Assembly (NCBI GenBank): GCA_021738105.1
Contig: JAIPCS010000007.1
Location: 1 to 35,084, forward strand
From: Sulfuritalea sp.
Lineage (GTDB): Bacteria; Pseudomonadota; Gammaproteobacteria; Burkholderiales; Rhodocyclaceae
Direction: 5' to 3'
DNA length: 35,084 nt
The notes under the pieces were generated by a model. That model did no database searches. It was not told the DNA's origin and worked only from the letters and a program-made list of their open reading frames with translations. Position numbers and translations under genes: made by a program. Below, piece by piece: positions 25,878 to 34,479 of this stretch (the stretch's first letter is position 1; every line of letters starts with the position of its first letter).

Positions 25878-28496
25878 ATGAATCCCCGTCTGCGCTTTGG
25901 GCCGGCTCTGCTTGCGACCCTTACCGGACTGGTAATCACCTCGCTACTAGGGTTCAGTCTGATCCGAGAACGCGATACCGCGATCGATGTCGCCCGCTCG
26001 GAAACACGGAACATCGCCCGGGTGCTGGAAGAGCACTCCCGACAATCGTTGCGACGGGTCAGTGCCACGATAGAGCAGGCGAATGCGACTTTGAAGCAGC
26101 TGAATGCTGATGGGGCTCACGACCCACATCAAATTACCGTGCGACTGAGAGCGCTGTTACCCCAGGATCGGATCATTCGCTCTTTTTTGGTGCTTGATCA
26201 AACGGGCACGGTTACTCTTTCAACGAGCGCCAGCAAAGAGAGTCAAGGCAGCTCCCGGGCAGAAAGAGACTATTTCATTCCACACATCCGGGGCGCGGAT
26301 AGAGAACTGGTCTTTGGCGCACCCGAGTTTGGTATCGACGAACGCAGTTGGATACTACCGATCAGCCGACGTATTGCCACTGCAGATGGCAAATTTTCTG
26401 GCGTACTGGTTGCGATGGTTCATGCCGCACATTTCCAGCCGTTTTATGATTCCATCGATCGTCGCAGCGATGGCTTTGTCGCGTTGTTTTTATCAACAGG
26501 GTGGGCTGCCGTCAGTCCGCCTGATGATCAAACTCTGATGGGGCACAACTGGGCGGACACCGCACTGTTCAGGGAACATATTCCCAACTGGCCGACCGGC
26601 ACGGTTCGTGGAGCACTGCTCGGCAAAGGTATCGAGCACATCTACAGCTATCGGGCACTGAACGACTACCCTGTCGTCGTCAGCTACGGACTTTCGCTAC
26701 CGACCGTTCTCGCCCCCTGGCAGCGAGTCGCGTGGCGCGACGGCTTGTTATTGTTGATGGGACTTATCGCACTGGCTGGCGTTGCCATGATGCTGTCCCG
26801 ACAAGAAAAGCGGCGCATTGAAACAGAAGCTGACATGCGCGTTGCGGCGACAGCCTTTGAAGCACAACAGAGCATCATCGTCACCGACGCCCAGGAAGTC
26901 ATTCTTCGGGTCAACCGTGCCTTTACCTTGGCTACTGGCTACCGCTCAGATGAAGTCGTGGGGAAAACGCCCAGAATACTCAGTTCGGGGCGGCACGACC
27001 AGCGCTTCTACTCAGACCTTTGGCAAAAGCTGAATGCCACGGGCTTCTGGAACGGCGAACTGTGGAATCGGCGCAAGAATGGCGAGGAATATCCTGAAAG
27101 ACTCTCGATCACTGCCGTCAGGGATTCCAATGGCAATCTGACACACTACGTCGGCAGCATGATCGATGTCACTCTCGAAAAGGCTGCGGCACATGAAATT
27201 GAACAACTGGCATTCTTCGATCCACTCACAAAGCTCCCCAACCGCCGCTTGTTGATGGACCGCTTGCGACAGGCTCTTGCATCAAGTGCCCGCCATGGTC
27301 AGCACGGCGCCCTGCTTTTTCTGGATCTTGATCATTTCAAGACATTGAACGACACCCAGGGACACGACGTGGGCGATGCGCTGCTAGTGCAGGCAGCGCA
27401 GCGCCTTTCCCGCGTGCTGCGTGAAGGCGACACGGTGGCAAGACTGGGCGGTGATGAATTTGTTGTCCTTCTCGAAGATCTGAGCAGCCATGATCTGGAG
27501 GCAGCCGAACTGGTGCATGGTATTTGCGAAAAAATGTTGCTCACGCTAAACGAAGCGTATTCGTTGGGTACGCTGCAACATCACAGCAGTGTCAGCATCG
27601 GCGCAATTCTGTTCATCGATCAGGAAAAAACCATCGACGAGCTGATGAAGCAGGCCGATCTGGCAATGTATGCAGCCAAAACGGCGGGACGGAATACGGT
27701 TCGCTTTTTCGACCCGAACATGCAAGCCACCATCACTGCCCATGCCGTGCTGGAAGCGGACTTGCGTCAGGCACTGAAGGGAAATCAGTTCCAACTCTAC
27801 TTCCAGAAGCAGGTCACGCACGATGGCCAGGTCGTTGGGGCCGAAGCTCTGATTCGCTGGCTGCATCCGGAACGGGGGCTGATTCTGCCCGGTGAGTTCA
27901 TTCAGCACGCCGAGGAATCCGGCCTCATCGTTCCGATCGGACAATGGGTGCTGGAGTCGGCCTGTGAACAACTCAAGCGCTGGAAAGGCAATCCGCGTTT
28001 TAAAGCGTTTCGCTTGGCCGTCAATGTCAGCGCCCGCCAGTTTCACCACCCGGATTTTGTACAACAGATTCGTGACATTCTTCAACGTCGTGGCGCAGGC
28101 CCGGAGCGACTGAAGATCGAATTGACGGAAAGTGCCGTACTGACCAATGTCAGGGATGCCATTGTAAAAATGAACTTGCTCAAAGCCTACGGTGTTCAAT
28201 TTTCGATGGACGACTTCGGTACCGGGCAGTCCTCCCTCTCATATCTGACGCGACTGCCGCTCGATCAGATCAAGATCGACCAGAGTTTTGTCCGCAATAT
28301 AGGCATTCGGCCTGAAGACGCCCTGATTGCTCAGACCATCATCGGCATGGCCAACAACCTGGGGATGGAAGTCATCGCCGAAGGTGTGGAAACCGAAACA
28401 CAACGGACTTTCCTGGAACAACATGGCTGCCCGTTGTGTCAGGGCTATCTGTTTGGACGCCCGATGCCGATCGAGGAATTCGAGCGCCTGATTTAG
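25878..28496 (+). CDS. membrane sensor with PAS, GGDEF and EAL domains (c-di-GMP turnover)
   Basis: An 872-residue inner-membrane signalling protein. TM1 is at about 8-29, a periplasmic Cache-like sensor at about 30-285, and TM2 at about 288-306. A PAS/PAC unit covers about 318-435 (FEAQQSIIVTDAQEVILRVN, HYVGSMIDVTLEK). The GGDEF domain has FFDPLTKLPNRR, intact GGDEF at 524-528, and an inhibitory RxxD site (515-518) five residues before it. The EAL domain has EALIRW (from 656), NVSARQF, LTES, DDFGTG (778-783), KID and EGVET. Both catalytic sets look intact, so it may make and degrade c-di-GMP. It starts 1 nt after the TAXI gene stop (TAGGATG), implying translational coupling. Other roles cannot be excluded. 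Confidence 0.95.
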   Translation: MNPRLRFGPALLATLTGLVITSLLGFSLIRERDTAIDVARSETRNIARVLEEHSRQSLRRVSATIEQANATLKQLNADGAHDPHQITVRLRALLPQDRIIRSFLVLDQTGTVTLSTSASKESQGSSRAERDYFIPHIRGADRELVFGAPEFGIDERSWILPISRRIATADGKFSGVLVAMVHAAHFQPFYDSIDRRSDGFVALFLSTGWAAVSPPDDQTLMGHNWADTALFREHIPNWPTGTVRGALLGKGIEHIYSYRALNDYPVVVSYGLSLPTVLAPWQRVAWRDGLLLLMGLIALAGVAMMLSRQEKRRIETEADMRVAATAFEAQQSIIVTDAQEVILRVNRAFTLATGYRSDEVVGKTPRILSSGRHDQRFYSDLWQKLNATGFWNGELWNRRKNGEEYPERLSITAVRDSNGNLTHYVGSMIDVTLEKAAAHEIEQLAFFDPLTKLPNRRLLMDRLRQALASSARHGQHGALLFLDLDHFKTLNDTQGHDVGDALLVQAAQRLSRVLREGDTVARLGGDEFVVLLEDLSSHDLEAAELVHGICEKMLLTLNEAYSLGTLQHHSSVSIGAILFIDQEKTIDELMKQADLAMYAAKTAGRNTVRFFDPNMQATITAHAVLEADLRQALKGNQFQLYFQKQVTHDGQVVGAEALIRWLHPERGLILPGEFIQHAEESGLIVPIGQWVLESACEQLKRWKGNPRFKAFRLAVNVSARQFHHPDFVQQIRDILQRRGAGPERLKIELTESAVLTNVRDAIVKMNLLKAYGVQFSMDDFGTGQSSLSYLTRLPLDQIKIDQSFVRNIGIRPEDALIAQTIIGMANNLGMEVIAEGVETETQRTFLEQHGCPLCQGYLFGRPMPIEEFERLI

Positions 28497-28516
28497 GTCG
28501 GGGCAAACTCGCAGCA

Positions 28517-28534
28517 GCGCAGATCGAGCTGCGC
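28517..28534. terminator. hairpin between convergent GGDEF-EAL gene and cysS
   Basis: Perfect 6-bp stem GCGCAG (28517-28522) / CTGCGC (28529-28534) with a 6-nt loop, in the 55-bp gap between convergent stops. There is no U-tract on either side, so it is only a weak candidate for a shared terminator. Confidence 0.3.
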
Positions 28535-28551
28535 CCGCCTGTCGACCATTG

Positions 28552-29922
28552 TCAGGCTCTGCGCCAGGTGGTTCCTTGGGGGCCGTCCTCCAGCACGATA
28601 CCGACTGCCTTGAGTTCGTCGCGAATACGGTCCGATTCGGCGAAATTTTTCGCCTGCTTCGCCGTGCTGCGAGCGCCGACTTTTGCTTCAATCTCTTCGT
28701 TGCTCAGACCGCCATCGGGAGCCGCCTGAAGAAAACTCTGCGGATCACGCTGCAACAGGCCGAGCACACCGCCAAGAGCCTTGAGCTGGACACCCAGTTC
28801 CACATCGCCTCGATTCACCAAGGTCGCCATATCGAACAGCACCGCCATCGCCTCCGGTGTACCGAAATCGTCATCCAGCGCGGCCTTGAAACGCACGGCA
28901 TGTGGCTCGGCCCAATCCACATCGACCGTGTCTGTGACGCCCTTGAGCGCCGTGTAAAGCCGCGTCAGCGCCTGCCTCGCGTCGTCCAGATGCACGTCGG
29001 AATAGTTGAGCGGGCTGCGATAGTGCGCACGAAGGATGAAGAAGCGCACTACTTCGGCGTCGTATTTTTTCAGTACTTCGCGGATGGTGAAGAAATTTCC
29101 CAGCGACTTTGACATTTTTTCATCGTCGACACGCACGAATCCATTGTGCATCCAGTAATTGACGTACTGGCACTGATGGGCACCTTCAGACTGGGCAATT
29201 TCGTTTTCATGATGCGGGAATTGCAAATCCTGCCCGCCCCCGTGAATGTCGAAGTGGCGGCCGAGCAGTTCCGACCCCATGGCGGAGCATTCGATATGCC
29301 AGCCGGGACGACCGGGACCCCAGGGAGAATCCCACTTCACTTCTCCAGGCTCATCATCCCGCGCATGCTTCCACAGCACAAAGTCGAGCGGATCCAGTTT
29401 TCCCGCCATGACATCGACACGCTCGCCAGCACGGAGGTCCTCCAGCGATTTGCCGGAAAGTTTGCCGTAGCCATCGAACTTGCGTACCGAGTAGCACACA
29501 TCCTTGTTCTCGGCGACATAGGCATACCCCTGCTTTTCTAGCGTGCCAATCATATCCAGCATTTGCGCCACATGATCCGTGGCACGCGGCTCGGCATCCG
29601 GAGGCAGAACGCCCAGCGCAGCGGCATCCTCGTTCATGGCGGTAATGAAGCGGTCGGTCACTTGGCGGATCGTCTCGCCATTGTCCTGCGCGCGGCGAAT
29701 AATCTTGTCGTCGATATCGGTGATGTTCCGCACATACGTCAGATCGTAGCCGCTGACCCTGAGCCAGCGTGCGACCAGATCAAATACCACCATCACGCGT
29801 GCATGCCCCAAATGGCAAAAGTCATACACCGTCATGCCGCAGACGTACATGCTGGCGCGGTGGGGTTGAATGGGAACGAAGTCTTGCTTCTCGCGAGCCA
29901 GGGTGTTGTATATCTTCAGCAT
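28552..29922 (-). CDS. cysS: cysteinyl-tRNA synthetase
   Basis: Charges tRNA-Cys with cysteine. It has 456 residues. The class I HIGH motif appears as HLGH at residues 37-40 ([13 protein letters not shown]) and the KMSKS loop as EKMSKSLGN. Zinc ligands include Cys28 ([10 protein letters not shown]), the Cys in GWHIECSAM, and the His/Glu of [12 protein letters not shown]. The C-terminal anticodon-binding helical region is present. The ATG at 29922 has no clear Shine-Dalgarno sequence. It converges on the GGDEF-EAL gene. A strong inverted repeat lies 24-51 nt upstream of its start. Confidence 0.98.
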   Translation of the reverse strand: MLKIYNTLAREKQDFVPIQPHRASMYVCGMTVYDFCHLGHARVMVVFDLVARWLRVSGYDLTYVRNITDIDDKIIRRAQDNGETIRQVTDRFITAMNEDAAALGVLPPDAEPRATDHVAQMLDMIGTLEKQGYAYVAENKDVCYSVRKFDGYGKLSGKSLEDLRAGERVDVMAGKLDPLDFVLWKHARDDEPGEVKWDSPWGPGRPGWHIECSAMGSELLGRHFDIHGGGQDLQFPHHENEIAQSEGAHQCQYVNYWMHNGFVRVDDEKMSKSLGNFFTIREVLKKYDAEVVRFFILRAHYRSPLNYSDVHLDDARQALTRLYTALKGVTDTVDVDWAEPHAVRFKAALDDDFGTPEAMAVLFDMATLVNRGDVELGVQLKALGGVLGLLQRDPQSFLQAAPDGGLSNEEIEAKVGARSTAKQAKNFAESDRIRDELKAVGIVLEDGPQGTTWRRA

Positions 29923-29945
29923 GTGAACGAATGAATTTCAGATTG

Positions 29946-29986
29946 GCGAACGCCGACATTATCGGTGTTTCGCACATCGGTCGGAA
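29946..29986 (-). promoter_or_regulatory. inverted repeat and possible promoter upstream of cysS
   Basis: GCGAACGCCGA (29946-29956) pairs with TCGGTGTTTCGC (29962-29973) across a 5-nt loop: 11 pairs with one G-U and one bulged base. In the loop and adjoining arm, minus-strand GATAAT (29963-29958) could be a -10, with TTCCGA (29986-29981) as a poor -35 at 17 nt. If this is the promoter, the repeat overlaps the -10 as an operator would; if transcription starts upstream, it is a leader hairpin. Confidence 0.35.
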
Positions 29987-30300
29987 CCAAAATCACCAAA
30001 ACCCACGGCTAAGCCGAAAAATGGACTCCAAAGGCAGGCATTATCGAATCATTGACAGAATGCTCTCAGGTTGTCGGGAGGGGGGGCTTCTTGTTAGAAT
30101 CCACCGTTGAATCCCGCAGGGTTTGTCCCCGTAAAATCGAAGTTTCGGTGCCGGCTGGAGCCAGTTCTAACCATTTTCCATTTAACCGTCGAAACCACAA
30201 CTTCGTTTCAGGACAAACAGACGCCAGACAGCATCGGAGTCAAGCGCAGCGGCCGTAACCAGATTGATTTTCGGGCAACCGTCAACGAGAAGCCAATACC
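29987..30300 (+). promoter_or_regulatory. promoter and long leader upstream of the TPR/YkuD operon
   Basis: About 310 bp without a convincing gene. TTGTCG (30071-30076), an 18-nt spacer and TAGAAT (30095-30100) form a plausible promoter; the spacer contains a run of seven G (30081-30086 plus the flanking base). The leader would then be about 195 nt. Within it, CGAAGTT (30138-30144) can pair with AACTTCG (30199-30205), and GAAAC/GTTTC repeats offer a competing local hairpin. No known riboswitch was recognised. The ribosome-binding site of the next gene is weak (GAGAAG). Confidence 0.4.
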
Positions 30301-31329
30301 ATGACCCAAATCCGCTTCAACGCAATACGCCTACTGGCCTCATTCGCTTCTTTTGCACTCCTGATGTTGGCGCCCACCGTCCATGCCGACGAGCTACAGG
30401 ACATCAGCAAATTGGTCAAACAGGGACAGCATGCCCGAGCGCTGGAGCAGGTGGACCAATTTCTGGCGAAAAAACCCAAGGATGCGCAAGGACGCTTTTT
30501 AAAAGGCATTGTGCTGACCGAGATGAACAAGCCGAGCGAGGCTGTGATGGTATTTACCAAGCTGACCGAGGACTATCCGGAGCTGCCTGAGCCATACAAC
30601 AATCTTGCCGTCATCTACGCCCAACAGAAGCAGTATGACAAAGCCAAGCAGGCTCTGGAGATGGCGATCCGCACCCACCCCTCCTACGCGACAGCTCACG
30701 AGAATCTTGGCGATATCTATGCCCGGCTCGCCAGTCAGGCGTATGACAAAGCTCTCCAAATCGACTCATCAAATTCCAGCGCGCAGAACAAGCTGGCTTT
30801 AATCCGCGATCTGATGAGCACAGCGAACCGCCAGGACAAGGCGACCAGACCGATCAGCAACGCTCGTCCCGTGGAGACCGTCAAGATCGCAGAGGCGCCG
30901 AAAGCTGTCGCCGCGCCGGTTGCCGTCAAACCGGCCAAGGAAGTCGAAGCGCCCAAACCTGAACCGGCCCCGGAGCAATCCTCGGGAGATGCCAAAGCGG
31001 AGGTTACAGCTGCGATCGACCTCTGGGCCGCCGCGTGGTCACGCAAGGACATGAAGGCTTACCTTGCGTCATACGCCAGCGACTTCAAGACACCCGGCGG
31101 CGAATCACGTTCGGCCTGGAGTGCCGGACGCAAGAAACGCATCGACAAACCGGGCTCGATCAATGTCAGCTATGAAAATCTGCGCATCACCATCAAGGGT
31201 GATACAGCCACGGCGAGTTTTCGCCAGCATTACAAATCAGCCAGTTTCAAGACATCCGGTAACAAGGTGCTGCAATTTGGCAAGCGTAACGGCAAATGGC
31301 TGATCTTGCAGGAGCGGGTCGGAAGCTGA
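30301..31329 (+). CDS. exported TPR protein with C-terminal NTF2-like domain
   Basis: A 342-residue protein with a signal peptide (about 1-29, ending TVHAD) and so probably periplasmic. TPR-type helical repeats cover about 32-170 (QGQHARALEQVDQFLAKKP; PYNNLAVIYAQQKQYDKAK; AHENLGDIYARLASQAYDKA). A Pro/Ala/Lys-rich linker spans about 180-230. The NTF2-like domain covers about 233-341, starting AAIDLWAAAWSRKDMKAYLASYA and ending GKWLILQERVG. By eye this domain resembles the C-terminus of the next protein. The gene overlaps the YkuD gene by one base (TGATG), so the two are co-translated and may act together on peptidoglycan. The specific function is unknown; a scaffold or activator role is inferred. 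Confidence 0.85.
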   Translation: MTQIRFNAIRLLASFASFALLMLAPTVHADELQDISKLVKQGQHARALEQVDQFLAKKPKDAQGRFLKGIVLTEMNKPSEAVMVFTKLTEDYPELPEPYNNLAVIYAQQKQYDKAKQALEMAIRTHPSYATAHENLGDIYARLASQAYDKALQIDSSNSSAQNKLALIRDLMSTANRQDKATRPISNARPVETVKIAEAPKAVAAPVAVKPAKEVEAPKPEPAPEQSSGDAKAEVTAAIDLWAAAWSRKDMKAYLASYASDFKTPGGESRSAWSAGRKKRIDKPGSINVSYENLRITIKGDTATASFRQHYKSASFKTSGNKVLQFGKRNGKWLILQERVGS

Positions 31330-32573
31330 TGAACGACCTGCAGCGCATTCTGGCTGTCTGTTCAGCCGCCAGTCTGCTGCTCGCAACTGGCTCGGCCGAG
31401 GCGGCGGGAAAAGCGCCCAAGCACCTCAAGCCTGATACCGGCAGCATTCCGATCAAGGAAAGCTATACCGATTCCGGGCCTGAACCCTTGCTGGCCAAGG
31501 TGTTCGACGCCATCGAAAGCAATCGACTCGATATCGCCATGCAGCAAACGGATTTGCTGATCAAGGCCTATCCCAAGTTCCGCCTCGCGCATCTGGTCAA
31601 AGGTGATCTGCTGCTGGCGCGTTCGCGTGCCCTACTGAGCTTTGGCCAAGGCGGAGGGCCCGCCGCAGGAGACAAAGTGGCCGACTTGCGCGAAGAGGCA
31701 ATTGTTCGCCTCAAAGGCTATCGCAGCAAACCACCAACCAACTATGTACCCCGTTATCTGCTGCAGATGTTGCCGGAGCAAAAACACGCGGTGGTTGTCG
31801 ATACCCAACGATCCCGGCTTTATCTGTACCAAAACGACAAAGGCACGCCGCGTTTCGTCGCCGACTACTACATCACCCAGGGAAAGCTGGGGGCCGACAA
31901 AACCCGGGAGGGAGACAAAAAAACCCCCATTGGCGTTTATCACGTCACGTCCAGCCTGCCACGGCAGAAACTTCCCGACCTCTACGGCAACGGAGCCTTC
32001 CCGATCAACTATCCCAATGACTGGGACAAGCGTATGGGCCGTAACGGCAACGGTATCTGGTTGCACGGCACCCCCTCGGACACATTCTCGCGCCCACCGA
32101 AAGCATCGGATGGTTGTGTTGTCCTGGCCAATCAGGACCTCGATAGCCTTTCGAAAAGCTTGCAGATCGGTCTGACGCCCGTAATCATCAGCAATAACAT
32201 CGAGTGGTTATCTCTCGACGACTGGCAGGCCGAACGCACTTCCCTGATCAACATGATTGAGGCGTGGCGCAAAGACTGGGAAGGGCGTGACTCGAACAGC
32301 TACGCCCAGTACTACTCGAAGAAGTTCAGTGCCGATCACCAGGACTATCGAAGCTGGATAGAACATAAACGCAAGGTAAACGCCGGCAAGAGCTGGATCA
32401 AGGTGGGTACCAGCAACATCAGCATGTTTCGCAATCCCGGCAAGGACGACCATGTTGTCGTTACCTTTGACCAGGACTATCGCTCCAGCAACCTCTCGAA
32501 CCAGATGAAAAAACGTCAGTACTGGATCAAGGAAAGTGGTCACTGGAAAATTGTTTTTGAAGGCGCTGCCTGA
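31329..32573 (+). CDS. YkuD-type L,D-transpeptidase/carboxypeptidase with NTF2-like domain
   Basis: A 414-residue exported cell-wall enzyme. The signal peptide covers about 1-26 (SLLLATGSAEAAG). A helical region (about 50-150) contains a TPR-like stretch. The YkuD catalytic domain covers about 152-288: AVVVDTQRSRLYLYQND, KTPIGVYHVTS, IWLHGTPSD with the conserved His246, and ASDGCVVL with the nucleophile Cys263. An NTF2-like domain covers about 303-413. This YkuD plus NTF2-like plan recalls Helicobacter Csd6, an L,D-carboxypeptidase that sets cell shape, and the YafK/DpaA group. So transpeptidase, carboxypeptidase or endopeptidase activity are all possible. The ATG at 31329 overlaps the TPR gene stop; an upstream TTG/GTG-type start inside that gene is less likely. 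Confidence 0.9.
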   Translation: MNDLQRILAVCSAASLLLATGSAEAAGKAPKHLKPDTGSIPIKESYTDSGPEPLLAKVFDAIESNRLDIAMQQTDLLIKAYPKFRLAHLVKGDLLLARSRALLSFGQGGGPAAGDKVADLREEAIVRLKGYRSKPPTNYVPRYLLQMLPEQKHAVVVDTQRSRLYLYQNDKGTPRFVADYYITQGKLGADKTREGDKKTPIGVYHVTSSLPRQKLPDLYGNGAFPINYPNDWDKRMGRNGNGIWLHGTPSDTFSRPPKASDGCVVLANQDLDSLSKSLQIGLTPVIISNNIEWLSLDDWQAERTSLINMIEAWRKDWEGRDSNSYAQYYSKKFSADHQDYRSWIEHKRKVNAGKSWIKVGTSNISMFRNPGKDDHVVVTFDQDYRSSNLSNQMKKRQYWIKESGHWKIVFEGAA

Positions 32574-32632
32574 GGCAGGCGTCCACCTCAGTCCGTATTG
32601 CAATCACTCTCACCCGACTTCCCGGAGGCTTC

Positions 32633-33193
32633 ATGCATCGCCTGTTTCTGCTTTGTTTCGCGTTGATTTTCAGCGCTACTGTCCATGCCGCCAATCCGCG
32701 TGTAGAAATGAAAACTTCACAGGGCACCTTGATCATTGAGTTGTATCAGGATCAGTCGCCGAAAACGGTAGAAAATTTTTTGCAGTATGCCAAGGATGGA
32801 TTCTTCAACGGCACCATATTCCACAGGGTCATTCCTGACTTCATGATCCAGGGCGGCGGATTCAGCCCCGACATGAAACAGAAGGAGACGCGCGCGCCGA
32901 TTCAGAATGAAGCCAAAAACGGACTGAAGAACGAATTCGGTACGTTGGCCATGGCACGCACTTCACATCCGGATTCGGCCAGTGCGCAATTTTTCATTAA
33001 TCTGAAGCACAACAGCTGGTTGGATTTTCCAGGCCGCGACGGTTCGGGCTATGCGGTATTCGGCAAGGTCGTTCAAGGCCTCGAAATCGTGACGAAAATA
33101 GCCAAAGTGGAAACCGTTACCAAGGGGCCCTACCAAAACGTGCCCGAGACTCCGATTCTGATCAATTCAGTCAAGTTGCTACCCACAAATTAG
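32633..33193 (+). CDS. ppiA: periplasmic peptidyl-prolyl isomerase (cyclophilin) PpiA
   Basis: Accelerates proline isomerisation during folding of exported proteins. It has 186 residues with a signal peptide at about 1-19 (cleavage after TVHA). The cyclophilin domain carries [17 protein letters not shown] (catalytic Arg in FHR), GTLAMARTSHPDSASAQFFINL and YAVFGKVVQGLEIV. GGAGG is 4 nt upstream of the ATG. It lies between the YkuD gene (59 bp) and the cytoplasmic paralogue ppiB (21 bp). Confidence 0.93.
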   Translation: MHRLFLLCFALIFSATVHAANPRVEMKTSQGTLIIELYQDQSPKTVENFLQYAKDGFFNGTIFHRVIPDFMIQGGGFSPDMKQKETRAPIQNEAKNGLKNEFGTLAMARTSHPDSASAQFFINLKHNSWLDFPGRDGSGYAVFGKVVQGLEIVTKIAKVETVTKGPYQNVPETPILINSVKLLPTN

Positions 33194-33214
33194 TAATTCA
33201 ATAGAAAGACAACC

Positions 33215-33703
33215 ATGATCAAACTCACTACCAACCACGGCGACATCGTTTTGGAACTGGATGCAGAAAAGGCACCCAAAAGTGTCGCCAATTTTGTCGC
33301 CTATGTTGAAGCCGGTCATTATGACAACACTATTTTCCATCGCGTGATTGATGGTTTTATGATTCAGGGCGGCGGATTCGATCCCGCCATGGACCAGAAG
33401 CCGGTCAACGATCCGATCGAAAATGAGGCCAAGAACGGCCTCAAGAATGAACGCTATACAGTCGCCATGGCCCGCACCAGCGATCCCCACTCCGCAACGG
33501 CTCAGTTCTTCATCAATGTCGGCGACAACGGATTTCTGGACAATGATCAATGTCAGGATGGCTGGGGCTACTGCGTATTTGGCCGCGTTGTCGAAGGTCA
33601 GGAGGTCGTCGACAAAATCAGATCAGTGAAGACCGGCAACAAGGGCTTTCACCAGAACGTCCCCAAAGAAGACGTCCTTATCGAGCGCGCAGAAAAGATT
33701 TGA
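33215..33703 (+). CDS. ppiB: cytoplasmic peptidyl-prolyl isomerase (cyclophilin) PpiB
   Basis: Cytoplasmic cyclophilin of 162 residues with no signal peptide. The catalytic segment is [17 protein letters not shown], followed by [25 protein letters not shown] and [17 protein letters not shown]. It is a tandem paralogue of ppiA, sharing the same core but lacking the export signal. The order ppiB-lpxH, with 17 bp between, is also seen in E. coli, where lpxH follows ppiB. Confidence 0.95.
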   Translation: MIKLTTNHGDIVLELDAEKAPKSVANFVAYVEAGHYDNTIFHRVIDGFMIQGGGFDPAMDQKPVNDPIENEAKNGLKNERYTVAMARTSDPHSATAQFFINVGDNGFLDNDQCQDGWGYCVFGRVVEGQEVVDKIRSVKTGNKGFHQNVPKEDVLIERAEKI

Positions 33704-33720
33704 TACATCAGGGTGGTGCC

Positions 33721-34479
33721 ATGCTGAACCTGGAAGGCACTGCCCGCTTCGTTTCCGACCTGCACCTGCGAGCCGAGCGACCCGACCTGACCGAGCGCTT
33801 CGCTGCCTTTCTCGACGATACGGCGGCGCGCAAAGTCAAAACGTTGTTCATCCTCGGCGACTTGTTCGAATACTGGATCGGTGACGATGACCTGGCCGAT
33901 CCCTTCAATGCACGGGTCTGCAATTTGTTACGCGACCTGACAGTTCAAGACACCCACGTCTACTTTATCGCGGGCAACCGGGATTTTCTGATTGGTCAGC
34001 GTTTCGCTGTCGCCGCTGGACTCACGCTCTTGAAAGAGACGCAGAAAGTCGGCGTTGGCGGCACGGCAACTTTGCTGATGCATGGCGATACTGTCTGCAC
34101 CGACGATATCCCCTACCAGCAGTTTCGCCAAATGGTGCGGAGCGAGGCATGGCAAACGAGTTTTCTTGCCCGTCCCTTGGCAGAAAGACGCGCCGAGGTC
34201 GAGGCACTGCGTCGTCGCAGTGCCGAAGCGATGCTGGAAAAGACTGCTGCCATCATGGACGCCAACACCGCCGCAATACGTGCAGCACTGATCGACAGTG
34301 GCTGCACCCGCCTGATTCACGGCCACACACACCGACCCGGACATGAAGCGATAGCGCTACCTGACGGCTCGGCCGAACGCTGGGTGCTATCGGACTGGGA
34401 TACCGGCCGTGGCGATGCGCTGGAGATCGACCCGGCAGGTTGCCGCCGTATGGTACTGACTGACCCGGCTCAAAGCTAG
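33721..34479 (+). CDS. lpxH: UDP-2,3-diacylglucosamine pyrophosphatase LpxH
   Basis: Hydrolyses UDP-2,3-diacylglucosamine to lipid X in lipid A synthesis, at the inner face of the membrane. It has 252 residues. Metallophosphoesterase metal-binding motifs appear in order: SDLHL, GDLFEYWIGDDD, GNRDF, LMHGDTVCTDD and HGHTHRPG. The ATG at 33721 has AGGGTGG close upstream and gives the family-like N-terminus; the frame is open further upstream into ppiB but that part is not conserved. Its stop shares a CTAG with the metZ stop on the other strand. Confidence 0.95.
   Translation: MLNLEGTARFVSDLHLRAERPDLTERFAAFLDDTAARKVKTLFILGDLFEYWIGDDDLADPFNARVCNLLRDLTVQDTHVYFIAGNRDFLIGQRFAVAAGLTLLKETQKVGVGGTATLLMHGDTVCTDDIPYQQFRQMVRSEAWQTSFLARPLAERRAEVEALRRRSAEAMLEKTAAIMDANTAAIRAALIDSGCTRLIHGHTHRPGHEAIALPDGSAERWVLSDWDTGRGDALEIDPAGCRRMVLTDPAQS

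Noticed and set aside
27546..28199. 217-codon minus-strand frame inside the GGDEF-EAL gene
   Set aside because: It is a shadow of a well-supported gene in the opposite direction, with no family resemblance.
30052..30057. Perfect -35 TTGACA upstream of the TPR operon
   Set aside because: No -10-like hexamer lies 16-18 nt downstream (the position reads CGGGAG), so the TTGTCG/TAGAAT pair was preferred.
30107..30304. 65-codon frame with TTG start ending in ATGA at the TPR gene start
   Set aside because: The stop overlap looks like a coupled leader peptide, but the start is TTG without a ribosome-binding site and the composition is not protein-like. It is kept only as leader sequence.
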